Origin: an uncultured Eubacteriales bacterium
GTDB taxonomy: Bacteria; Bacillota; Clostridia; Christensenellales; CAG-917
Direction: 5' to 3'
Assembly: GCA_900549225.1 (NCBI GenBank)
Contig: URNP01000027.1
Span: forward strand, 1 to 17,020
DNA length: 17,020 nt
Notes under the pieces: generated by a model
The model's input: only the letters and a program-made list of their open reading frames with translations
What the model was told of the DNA's origin: nothing
Database searches by the model: none
Shown here: positions 1 to 6,390 of the stretch, one piece after another
Layout of the letters: the number at the start of each line of letters is the position of its first letter
Numbering within the stretch: position 1 is the first letter of the stretch
Position numbers and translations under genes: made by a program

Positions 1-40
1 GGCGCTCATAGGCTCGCCGCCCTGCGGCTCGTGTTCCGTC
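1..40 (-). repeat. Copy of a dispersed GC-rich repeat (left end)
   Basis: Read on the minus strand, this stretch matches 16877-16917 of the plus strand almost base for base. The shared core is GACGGAA-Y-ACGAGCCGCA, then RGGCGGCGAGCC, then a GAGCGCC end. The two copies differ at two single positions and by a short indel near the GAGCGCC end. The core holds a small GCCGC/GCGGC hairpin. No gene is seen here. The repeat runs off the window edge, so its full length is unknown. It is probably a genome-wide intergenic repeat, which is an inference. Confidence 0.6.
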
Positions 41-138
41 TGCGAATAGGCACATTCCGTTAATAAGTGCGCCTTGAATAAGTGTTCGTTTGACCGTTTG
101 CGTGCGTGGCACGCCCTCGCCAAGCAAGCACTCGCTCG
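41..138. other. Non-coding stretch with short repeats, no gene seen
   Basis: No convincing coding frame is present. There is an imperfect tandem duplication of about 16 bases around 61-90, where AATAAGTG occurs twice, followed by CGCCTTG and then TTCGTTTG. A small hairpin, GCGTGC-GTG-GCACGC, lies at 100-114. Since the flanks on both sides are repeats, this is probably also repeat-derived. Confidence 0.4.
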
Positions 139-262
139 TAAAATGCAATATTTGGATGAAGAACAAGGAAGATGCGCTTTTTGAACAACGAGCGTACTTT
201 GGCGTACGTGAATTGACGGGCAAAACGCACTGACGCAGTATCACGCCAAATAGCGCATTTTA
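139..262 (-). repeat. Structured element, copy A (three stems)
   Basis: A three-stem imperfect inverted repeat. The outer stem pairs TAAAATGC (139-146) and TATTTGG (149-155) with CCAAATA (246-252) and GCATTTTA (255-262), leaving a 2x2 internal loop. The inner stem pairs TGCG plus TTTTG (173-183) with CAAAACGCA (221-229). A small hairpin pairs CGTAC (193-197) with GTACG (204-208). Between the stems lie ATGAAGAACAAG (156-167), GAATTGACGGG (210-220) and TGACGCAGT (231-239), and these recur in the copy at 5926-6040 with the same spacing. The right edge coincides with the stop codon of the HMA gene, so on the minus strand it forms the start of that gene's 3' untranslated region. It could be a mobile repeat or an RNA/ssDNA structure. 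The family is not recognised. Confidence 0.7.
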
Positions 263-478
263 GAGGACGATTGTACAGTCGGGCTCAATCTTGCGACAAG
301 CCTTCACTACCTTCTTCATAATTTCATCGAAATTTGCATCGTCGGCATCGATGGTCATGCGTTGTGCCATGAAACTTACGGACGCTGAATTGACTCCGTC
401 AATTTTTTGAATCGCACATTCCATTTTTGCGGCGCAGTTTGCACAGTCGAGATCTTCAAGTTTGTAAACTTTTTTCAT
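260..478 (-). CDS. Small heavy-metal-associated (HMA) domain protein
   Basis: A 72-residue protein consisting of a single HMA (ferredoxin-like) domain. The metal-binding Cys pair is C12-A-N-C15 in the context LDCANCAAKME. That context is typical of HMA domains in Zn/Cd P1B-ATPases and of small stand-alone HMA proteins next to them, rather than the GMTC of copper chaperones. The start at 478 is chosen because AAGGAG lies 9 nt upstream; the frame stays open to 577, but that extension has no such site and spans the operator. It lies downstream of an ArsR/SmtB repressor and has its own SmtB-like operator at 562-577. The likely role is cytoplasmic binding or delivery of Zn or Cd, inferred from motif and neighbour. 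Such genes are often followed by a P-type ATPase, but none is present in the 259 bases to the window edge; a structured repeat begins at the stop codon instead. Confidence 0.85.
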   Translation of the reverse strand: MKKVYKLEDLDCANCAAKMECAIQKIDGVNSASVSFMAQRMTIDADDANFDEIMKKVVKACRKIEPDCTIVL

Positions 479-561
479 TTTGGGTTTCTCCTTTTCGATT
501 TCTATGCTTCCCTTGCGAGCTGAATCCTTTTTTATCGTTTTTTGGTTGAACAGTTGGATTA

Positions 562-577
562 TTGAACAACTATTCAA
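562..577. promoter_or_regulatory. SmtB/ArsR-type operator in front of the HMA gene
   Basis: TTGAA-CAACTA-TTCAA is an inverted repeat with the same half-sites and the same 6-base spacing as the operator upstream of the ArsR gene (973-988). Its core TGAACAACTATTCA fits the TGAACA-NN-TNTTCA pattern known from SmtB-family operators. It lies between the terminator after the regulator gene and the HMA start codon, so the HMA gene is probably repressed separately. No clear -35/-10 pair could be assigned for it. Confidence 0.6.
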
Positions 578-588
578 GTATTTGTTCT

Positions 589-616
589 AAAAAATCAGGG
601 GCTTTCACCCTGTTTT
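589..616 (-). terminator. Rho-independent terminator after the ArsR gene
   Basis: On the minus strand, CAGGG (612-608), a 7-base loop and CCCTG (600-596) form a hairpin followed by a run of T (594-589). It starts 13 bases past the regulator's stop codon. The stem is short at 5 bp, so termination may be partial. That would let some transcripts read into the HMA gene. Confidence 0.55.
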
Positions 617-624
617 TCAGATAA

Positions 625-957
625 TTATTGTCTGTCCTCGTTGACGTGGGTCAAGCCGCACTGCATGATGAGCGTGACGTGATCGTCGTCGAGAGAATAT
701 TTGACTTCTTTGCCTGCCTTGGTGCCTTTGACCAACTTGATTGCACGGAGCACTCTGAGTTGATGCGACACAGCCGACGTCGTCATCCCGAGTTTGTCGG
801 CAATATCCCCCACGTTCATATCGCTTGCTTGCAAGCAAATCAAAATCTTCACGCGAGTCGGATCGCCGAGCGCTTTGAAAAGTTCCGCAAGCGAAGAAAC
901 GACATCCTCTTCGGGAAGCGCGGTGAGATTGGCATTGTTTTGATTGATATCGTTCAT
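625..957 (-). CDS. ArsR/SmtB-family metal-sensing repressor (Zn type)
   Basis: A 110-residue winged-helix repressor. LFKALGDPTRVKIL (26-39) and the recognition-helix region TSAVSHQLRVL (60-70) are typical of the ArsR family. The Cys-rich ELCVCDL metal site of ArsR/CadC is absent; the equivalent stretch here is D46-M-N-V. Instead the C-terminal helix carries D91-x-H93 and, ten residues on, H104-x-x-E107. This is the alpha5 zinc site of SmtB (D-x-H...H-x-x-E), close to that of CzrA. This predicts release from DNA when Zn, or perhaps Co or Cd, binds. The start is supported by AGGAG five bases upstream. A consensus promoter (1001-1029) and an operator (973-988) sit just upstream, so it should repress itself and the downstream HMA gene. 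The family is certain; the metal is inferred from the ligand pattern. Confidence 0.93.
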   Translation of the reverse strand: MNDINQNNANLTALPEEDVVSSLAELFKALGDPTRVKILICLQASDMNVGDIADKLGMTTSAVSHQLRVLRAIKLVKGTKAGKEVKYSLDDDHVTLIMQCGLTHVNEDRQ

Positions 958-972
958 TTTTTCTCCTAACAG

Positions 973-988
973 TTGAACTGTTATTCAA
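973..988. promoter_or_regulatory. SmtB/ArsR-type operator, autoregulatory
   Basis: TTGAA-CTGTTA-TTCAA is a near-perfect inverted repeat just downstream of the expected transcription start of the repressor gene and upstream of its ribosome binding site. The core TGAACTGTTATTCA resembles operators bound by SmtB-family repressors. Binding there would block transcription. The same half-sites recur at 562-577. Confidence 0.7.
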
Positions 989-1000
989 TTGTTCATATAT

Positions 1001-1029
1001 ATACTATTCCCGCAAAAGCAATTTGTCAA
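1001..1029 (-). promoter_or_regulatory. Sigma-A promoter of the ArsR gene
   Basis: On the minus strand, a perfect TTGACA (1029-1024) and TAGTAT (1006-1001) are separated by exactly 17 bases. The predicted start falls near 994, immediately before the operator. Confidence 0.75.
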
Positions 1030-1167
1030 CGGTTATTTGAAAAAAAAATACTATTTTTTTATAAGAAATCCGTTTTGCAAGAACTCTGTCGACTGATTTT
1101 TGCGGCAATATCACGCAAAATGTAAACTATCGAACATTGTCGAATTTTAATCTCATCTTTTGCGCGT

Positions 1168-1196
1168 TTGCATATTGATTTTAATTATTGTTTAAT
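1168..1196 (+). promoter_or_regulatory. Probable promoter of the metallophosphoesterase gene
   Basis: TTGCAT (1168-1173) and TTTAAT (1191-1196) lie 17 bases apart in AT-rich DNA, about 60 bases upstream of the start codon. TTGCAT is also the -35 of the tRNA promoter in this window. TATAAA at 1216-1221 is an alternative -10 but lacks a well-placed -35. The long AT-rich stretch between the two divergent promoters holds no other recognisable site. Confidence 0.4.
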
Positions 1197-1252
1197 GTAC
1201 AATCGTTAAGTAAAGTATAAATTGCGCGCGTATGCGTGCATAAGGAGGAAAT

Positions 1253-4200
1253 ATGAGCAACAAAATGCAAAAACGTCTGCCGTTGGTGTTCGTCATTGCT
1301 CTCGCAATCGTTCTTGCGAGCCTTATGACGTTCTCGGTTGTGGACACTGCAAACGCCGACGACGTGCAAAAAACGCCGACGAACAGCCTGATGTTCGGTC
1401 AATTCAGCGATATTCACTACTTCCCGATCGACGACTGCTACCAGGATATCAAAAACCCCAACTACAAAGACAGCGACTTCTACAAATCTATGACGGGCGA
1501 CACTAAACTCGTTATGGAAAGCGGCATGATCCTCAAACAACAAATCGAGCAATACATCGCCGACGCTAAAAAAGGTGAAGCGCCTCTTTACGTTTTCGCA
1601 ACGGGCGACCTGAGCAAAAACGGCGAAGTTACCGCTCTCGTTGACGTGGCAAACGCTTTGCGCTATATGCAAAACACAATAAGAGCGTTGGGCGGAAAAT
1701 ACGCAAACTTCCAAGTTTTCGCTACCCCCGGAAACCACGACCTCTACAACACTTCGGGTGCGCTCTATTCAAAAGAGAACGGCTCTAAACGCGTGTCGGA
1801 CGCTCTTTGCACTATGCAATTCGCTCTCGTGTTTGCAGGTCTCGGTTATCCCGACGCAAACATCGGCGGCGAAGGCGGAGCAATCGATTTGACCGATTAT
1901 CTGCCTGAAAATTACTGGTTCGGCAAATACACAACTACGTATATCCCATCCACAAACGCAAAAACACTCGATATTCACTACTACAACGAGCATCTCGAAA
2001 AGGTTGCGACCACGCTTAAAGGCGCAAGTTCAACCACGAAACTCAACGAGTATTATCAAATCGGCGACGACAAAAACGCTCTTTCTCTTTCCGCAAAAAT
2101 CAACGTCGAAGGCTTGACGGATTACGCTATCATGGCCATTGACGCTCACGACAGAGAATCCGTAAAACCGGACGAAACCGGTGCATACGTTCGCGTAAGC
2201 CGTGACGAATACGAGATAATAAAGGGCAATAAACAACAAAACGGCGAAAACTACACCTACTACGGCGCAACCGAAGAAGGCGCAGTCGATACCACCAAAA
2301 CCATCGATCCTCAAGCGGCGTTCAACAGCGACGAAAACGCTGTCGTGTTCCGCTCCACGGGGCTTGACCACCTCTGCGGAGGCAGACTCACCGAAGGCTT
2401 GCTCGATTGGATGGAAAAATTCTGCGACGCAAGAAACGCTGCCTCTAATCTCGGTGAAGCCACCGTCATCACTTGCTTCCACCAAAACGCGCTTCCGCAT
2501 TGGGAAATGGAAGACGAAATCCTCAAAGACTTCACCATCTACAATTGGGAAAACACCGCAAAACGCTTTCTCGATATGGGCGCGCGCTACGTCTTTACGG
2601 GACATATGCACGTTTGCGACGCTATGACCTACACCGACGTCGAGGGCAGAACGCTCTACGATTTCCAAACGGGTTCTTGCGTGAGTTACTACTCTCCGAG
2701 AAGATATACGACCCTTGAAAGATACGACTTCGACGGCAAACTCGGCGAAACCTGCATTTCGTCCGTGTACTGCCTCGACGATATCTCCGCTACGCCTTTC
2801 AAAGAAGTGCCGAGCCACAACGTCTTCACCGCACCTGCGTTCAAACAAGCGGATTTTGAAGATGCTTATAAGAACTACAAAGATAACGCGACAAAAGAAA
2901 ATTGGGAACTCCTCGTTGAAACCAACCCCGACTATCTCGGATATATCATCAACTACGAGAATATGAACGAACTGGGCTACAACGACTATATCAACGAACA
3001 AATCTACGGCGTGCTCGTTGACAGAATGGTCAGCCACTTCATCAATCAGGATACCATCGACTCGCTCGTCGGCAAGGTCACGGGAATGGTTGACGATTTC
3101 GTCGGAAGCGGAAAACCGATCGTAAAAGCGGTTCTCGGCGGCGTATTCCCTCAATTCAACAAGAAAAACGAGCCTGAAGACTACAAAAAGTACGGCGGAA
3201 GCATCTCATACGACGAACAGGTCGAAGCGGTCAACGGCATCGTCGATTATTTGCTCGACACCGTTCTCGAAGGCGTAACCTACAAGCACAACGACACGGA
3301 TTATAACTCCGCACTCTCGCTCGTGGAAGCAGTCGTCAACGAAATTCTCGATTGGGAATACGGCAAAGACGACATTGCTTCTCCCGTCAACTCCAAAAAC
3401 AGCGGCAAAATGGGCGTCAAGGATATCGCGTCCTTCATCATGACCGCTCACACCATCGGCAACGAAATCTCTCTTGACGAAACCGCAGAATCAATCCAAG
3501 CAATCTACGGCAAATTCAGCGATGAAGAAAAGGTTGCAGACGGCAAAGAATATATGTTCAAACACCCCTACAACCCCACGTATCGTTTGCGTATGGTTGA
3601 GGCGGTCAAAGACATGCACGAGCAACTCGTCAGCGGCAAGTTCGTACAAGACCTGCTCAAAACGTTGCTCGACCCCATCTTCACCGAAGACGGTTCATTG
3701 CTCAAAACTATCATCAAAAATAAATTCGACTTCAGCGACGCCGTCGAAAAAGGCTACATAACCGAAGAAGCGTACGGTCACCTCAAAAAAGGTCTCGGAT
3801 CGCAACTTCCCTCGTTGCTCAAGGGTTCGCTCGTAAGCGGCGCTCTCAAGGGTATGGGTATCGAGATTTCTCTGCCCGACGACTTCTCTATCGACGTTGA
3901 CAATTTCGTGCTCGTTGACACAGTCAACGACTTGCTCCCCGTCATCAAACCCGTCGTGGCAAAACTCCTCGGATTCTCTTTGGAAGGTCCGGACATCATC
4001 TCGATCGCTCAAAACTTCCTCGACAGTTATCTCGTTGACAGTTTCTACAAGGGTCTGGGCGGGATCGCGGACGATATCGTCATTGCGTTTGCAACCGACG
4101 TCTATCCCGATATGGACGACTTCTCCGACCCCAACAAGCCCTCTCACTACCAACCCGAAAAGGCTTACATGAAGGACGGCGTGCGCCTCTCTTACCTGAG

Positions 4201-5842
4201 CACTCTCAACAAAGTGTCAACGGTCGGCGCGTCTTTCAACGCTGCAACGCAAGACAACGGCAGAGTTCCCTCTCGCGTGACCGCAAACTTCGATACGACC
4301 AACTCTACGACGTCTTACACCATCAAGTTCTACACCGAAGAGAACGTGTACGGCACTTTCAGACTCCTTGACGAGAACGGAAACGTCGTCGGCGAAGTCG
4401 GAACTTCTCAAAAAGAAGCCTTCAAGGCTTATGCAAGCAATCCGACCGACTATCTCGACACCACTGCGTACAAAGATTTCGGCAACGGCATAAACGCAAC
4501 CGTGTTTACGCAAACCAAACCGCAATATATTCCGCTCATCGACCTCGGACTTCTCTGCATCACGCACGCTGAAATAGTGCACGACACAGACGAAGCAAAA
4601 GACGTTCCCTACAAGTACGGCGAGCGTGACAATGCGGTTGCAAACAGCGTTATCTACTGGAACGTGCATACCGTCACAATCAACGGTTTGGAAGCGGGCA
4701 AGACCTACTACTACGATATCCTCGGCAACTACGAAACCGACAAGACCTTCTCGTTGGTTGAGTTCATCAAGACGCAAGGATACGAAGGCAACGCGCTCAC
4801 CTTCACCACGGCAGCCGGCAGAGACGTCGAATCATTTGAATTCCTCACTATCGCGGACATTCAAGGCATGATTCAAAGCATGTACGACAACAGCCACGAA
4901 GCGGTCGACGCTCTCCTCAAAGACGAAAACGTCAACGACTTCGACTTCATCCTCAACGCAGGCGATATGTGCGACAACGGCAAGAACTTCAATCAATGGG
5001 GTATGGCGCTCAACACGTATAAGGATCTCACTCTCAACACGTCGATGTTCTTCACCTCGGGCAACCACGAGAATAACACGGGCGCAATGAGCAGATACTT
5101 CAACTACACCGTCAAAGACGGCGAAGGCACGAAGGCAATCGACGGCGAATACTACTCCTTCGATTACGCAAACGCTCACTTCACCGTTCTCGACACCAAC
5201 GACGCCACCACCGACGGACTCGGCAAAGACCAACTCGCTTGGCTTGAAAACGACCTCAAGAATACCGATGCGAAATGGAAATTCGTGCTTATGCATAAGA
5301 GTCTTTACAGCGCAGGTTCGCACGCATTTGACGGCGAAGTCATCGCAATGAGAAGCCAACTCGGCAAACTCTTTGCGGAAAACGGCGTGAATATGGTCTT
5401 TGGCGGCCACGACCACACCTACACCACCACGGTACTCGTCGATAAGGACGGCAAAGCGGTTGAATTCTCCGATCCAGACGGCGTAAGATACACGGGCGAC
5501 GGCGTGCTCTATATCACGCTCGGCACTCTCGGCACGAAGTATTACACCTACAGAGAAAACAATATGACCACCGACAAGTTTGACGATGACAACAGTATTC
5601 TCCACACTCTCGACACTCAAACTTTCGGCAAAGTCGTCGTTGACAAAGACTCCATAACGTTCACGGGCTACAAGTTCAACAGAGAAACCGGTAAGATCGA
5701 AGTGATCGGAACGTCCAAAGTCAGCACGTTCAACTACAAACTTATGGTTATCCTTCTCTCCACCCTCATCCCGGGCATTGCGATTATCGGCGTAGGAACG
5801 GGACTCGGCATCTTCTTTGCGAAGAAGAAAAAAGCAAACTAA
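1253..5842 (+). CDS. Exported, membrane-anchored protein with two metallophosphoesterase domains
   Basis: A 1529-residue protein with an AAGGAGG site 3-4 bases before ATG. Residues 1-35 form a signal peptide ending in ANA, a signal peptidase I site. Domain 1 is calcineurin-like: D53-I-H55, G118-D119, G160-N-H-D163, H410 and G450-H-M-H453. Residues ~540-1000 are mostly helical, with no domain recognised. From about P1006 an Ig/FN3-like region, as in purple-acid-phosphatase-type enzymes, precedes domain 2: D1202-I-Q1204, G1237-D1238, G1270-N-H-E1273, H1348 and G1385-H-D-H1388. The first motif of domain 2 has Gln in place of His, as I recall for bacterial phosphatase-like relatives. A hydrophobic helix at ~1498-1523, then four Lys, anchors the C-terminus; no LPXTG is seen. 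The likely role is a cell-surface phosphohydrolase, perhaps for phosphate scavenging. The substrate cannot be told. The gene is monocistronic, with its own terminator. Confidence 0.9.
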   Translation: MSNKMQKRLPLVFVIALAIVLASLMTFSVVDTANADDVQKTPTNSLMFGQFSDIHYFPIDDCYQDIKNPNYKDSDFYKSMTGDTKLVMESGMILKQQIEQYIADAKKGEAPLYVFATGDLSKNGEVTALVDVANALRYMQNTIRALGGKYANFQVFATPGNHDLYNTSGALYSKENGSKRVSDALCTMQFALVFAGLGYPDANIGGEGGAIDLTDYLPENYWFGKYTTTYIPSTNAKTLDIHYYNEHLEKVATTLKGASSTTKLNEYYQIGDDKNALSLSAKINVEGLTDYAIMAIDAHDRESVKPDETGAYVRVSRDEYEIIKGNKQQNGENYTYYGATEEGAVDTTKTIDPQAAFNSDENAVVFRSTGLDHLCGGRLTEGLLDWMEKFCDARNAASNLGEATVITCFHQNALPHWEMEDEILKDFTIYNWENTAKRFLDMGARYVFTGHMHVCDAMTYTDVEGRTLYDFQTGSCVSYYSPRRYTTLERYDFDGKLGETCISSVYCLDDISATPFKEVPSHNVFTAPAFKQADFEDAYKNYKDNATKENWELLVETNPDYLGYIINYENMNELGYNDYINEQIYGVLVDRMVSHFINQDTIDSLVGKVTGMVDDFVGSGKPIVKAVLGGVFPQFNKKNEPEDYKKYGGSISYDEQVEAVNGIVDYLLDTVLEGVTYKHNDTDYNSALSLVEAVVNEILDWEYGKDDIASPVNSKNSGKMGVKDIASFIMTAHTIGNEISLDETAESIQAIYGKFSDEEKVADGKEYMFKHPYNPTYRLRMVEAVKDMHEQLVSGKFVQDLLKTLLDPIFTEDGSLLKTIIKNKFDFSDAVEKGYITEEAYGHLKKGLGSQLPSLLKGSLVSGALKGMGIEISLPDDFSIDVDNFVLVDTVNDLLPVIKPVVAKLLGFSLEGPDIISIAQNFLDSYLVDSFYKGLGGIADDIVIAFATDVYPDMDDFSDPNKPSHYQPEKAYMKDGVRLSYLSTLNKVSTVGASFNAATQDNGRVPSRVTANFDTTNSTTSYTIKFYTEENVYGTFRLLDENGNVVGEVGTSQKEAFKAYASNPTDYLDTTAYKDFGNGINATVFTQTKPQYIPLIDLGLLCITHAEIVHDTDEAKDVPYKYGERDNAVANSVIYWNVHTVTINGLEAGKTYYYDILGNYETDKTFSLVEFIKTQGYEGNALTFTTAAGRDVESFEFLTIADIQGMIQSMYDNSHEAVDALLKDENVNDFDFILNAGDMCDNGKNFNQWGMALNTYKDLTLNTSMFFTSGNHENNTGAMSRYFNYTVKDGEGTKAIDGEYYSFDYANAHFTVLDTNDATTDGLGKDQLAWLENDLKNTDAKWKFVLMHKSLYSAGSHAFDGEVIAMRSQLGKLFAENGVNMVFGGHDHTYTTTVLVDKDGKAVEFSDPDGVRYTGDGVLYITLGTLGTKYYTYRENNMTTDKFDDDNSILHTLDTQTFGKVVVDKDSITFTGYKFNRETGKIEVIGTSKVSTFNYKLMVILLSTLIPGIAIIGVGTGLGIFFAKKKKAN

Positions 5843-5855
5843 TTATAGAATTGCC

Positions 5856-5889
5856 AAAAAAAACGCTCACCGTTTGGTGAGCGTTTTTT
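5856..5889. terminator. Strong bidirectional terminator
   Basis: ACGCTCACC-GTTT-GGTGAGCGT forms a perfect 9-bp stem flanked by eight A (5856-5863) and six T (5884-5889). It ends the metallophosphoesterase transcript, 13 bases past the stop. Read from the other strand, the eight-base T run can also stop the long heat-shock operon coming from the right. Confidence 0.92.
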
Positions 5890-5925
5890 AGTTAATTAAT
5901 AATTAATAATGAATAATTTATAATT

Positions 5926-6040
5926 TGCGCTAAATAGATGTATAACAAGAAAGGGCTGCCCGAACGGCAACCCTAATTTACTAAGCGTAAATGAGTTGAC
6001 GGGCGGGCAGCCCTGACGCAGTTAGACGCTATTTAGCACA
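5926..6040 (-). repeat. Structured element, copy B (three stems)
   Basis: Same architecture as the element at 139-262. The outer stem GCTAAATAG (5929-5937) pairs with CTATTTAGC (6029-6037), and two more pairs follow after a mismatch. The inner stem AGGGCTGCCCG (5952-5962) pairs with CGGGCAGCCCT (6004-6014), a perfect 11 bp. The small hairpin ATTTAC (5976-5981) pairs with GTAAAT (5987-5992). The unpaired motifs ATGTATAACAAG (5938-5949), GAGTTGACGGG (5993-6003) and TGACGCAGT (6014-6022) match copy A. Every stem differs in sequence from copy A yet still pairs. AGGGCTGCC can alternatively pair with GGCAACCCT (5965-5973), so two folds compete. The right end overlaps the stop codon of the HIT gene. 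To the left, 5890-5925 is an AT-rich spacer of TTAAT/AATTA units with no gene. Confidence 0.75.
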
Positions 6041-6374
6041 TTGTATCTGAGAGTTTGCGGCCGCCTAAAATGTGTATGTGCAAATGTCCCACCGACTGGC
6101 ATCCGTCCTCGCCCTTGTTGGATACGAGACGAAAACCGTTTTGCAAACCGAGGGTATCGGTGAGCGTGGAGAGTTTTTTGACGCACTTTGCAAGAGTTTG
6201 CGCTTGGGCGTCGGTCATTTCGACGATATTTGCGTAGTGCTGTTTCGGGATGAGCAAAAGATGCACGGGCGCTTGAGGATTGAGGTCCTTGATGATGACC
6301 ATATCGTCGTCTTCGTAGAGTTTGGTTGACGGAATTTCGCCGTTTGCTATCTTGCAGAAAATGCAGTTTTCCAT
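6033..6374 (-). CDS. HIT-family nucleotide hydrolase (HinT-like)
   Basis: A 113-residue protein that hydrolyses nucleoside phosphoramidates or related nucleotides in HinT relatives. The N-terminus CIFCKIANGEIPS (4-16) has a Cys-x-x-Cys pair as in zinc-binding HIT proteins. H97-L-H-I-H101 in GHLHIHILGG is the catalytic histidine triad. The start at 6374 is chosen for AAGGAG 6 bases upstream; the upstream in-frame extension lies inside the mtaB gene. It begins 16 bases after mtaB and is the last gene of the heat-shock operon. The C-terminus is odd: relatives usually end GGR-x-(M/L)-x-WPPG, but here GGRKLS is followed by DTMC. The last codons and the stop are encoded by the outer arm and flank of the structured element at 5926-6040. 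The catalytic core is complete. Confidence 0.92.
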   Translation of the reverse strand: MENCIFCKIANGEIPSTKLYEDDDMVIIKDLNPQAPVHLLLIPKQHYANIVEMTDAQAQTLAKCVKKLSTLTDTLGLQNGFRLVSNKGEDGCQSVGHLHIHILGGRKLSDTMC

Positions 6375-6390
6375 ACTTTTCTCCTTATGG

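Noticed and set aside
1..60. Open frame at the left edge on the plus strand
   Set aside because: It lies within the dispersed repeat and stops at 61-63; the same repeat gives artefact frames at the right edge.
479..577. Longer HMA protein starting at 577
   Set aside because: The extension crosses the operator and lacks a ribosome site; the ATG at 478 has a good one and begins the conserved domain.
2030..3154. Long open frames antisense to the metallophosphoesterase gene, here and at 4832-5620
   Set aside because: They are shadows of a strongly coding frame with clear motifs; they show no family signature and no ribosome binding site.
5938..6030. Integron attC site: on the minus strand copy B has GTCTAAC ... 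GTTATAC flanking a hairpin, just after a stop codon
   Set aside because: The right-hand box deviates from GTTRRRY and copy A has no matching boxes (GTGATAC and GTTCTTC). The pairing also extends well beyond the boxes, unlike attC, and no integrase is seen.
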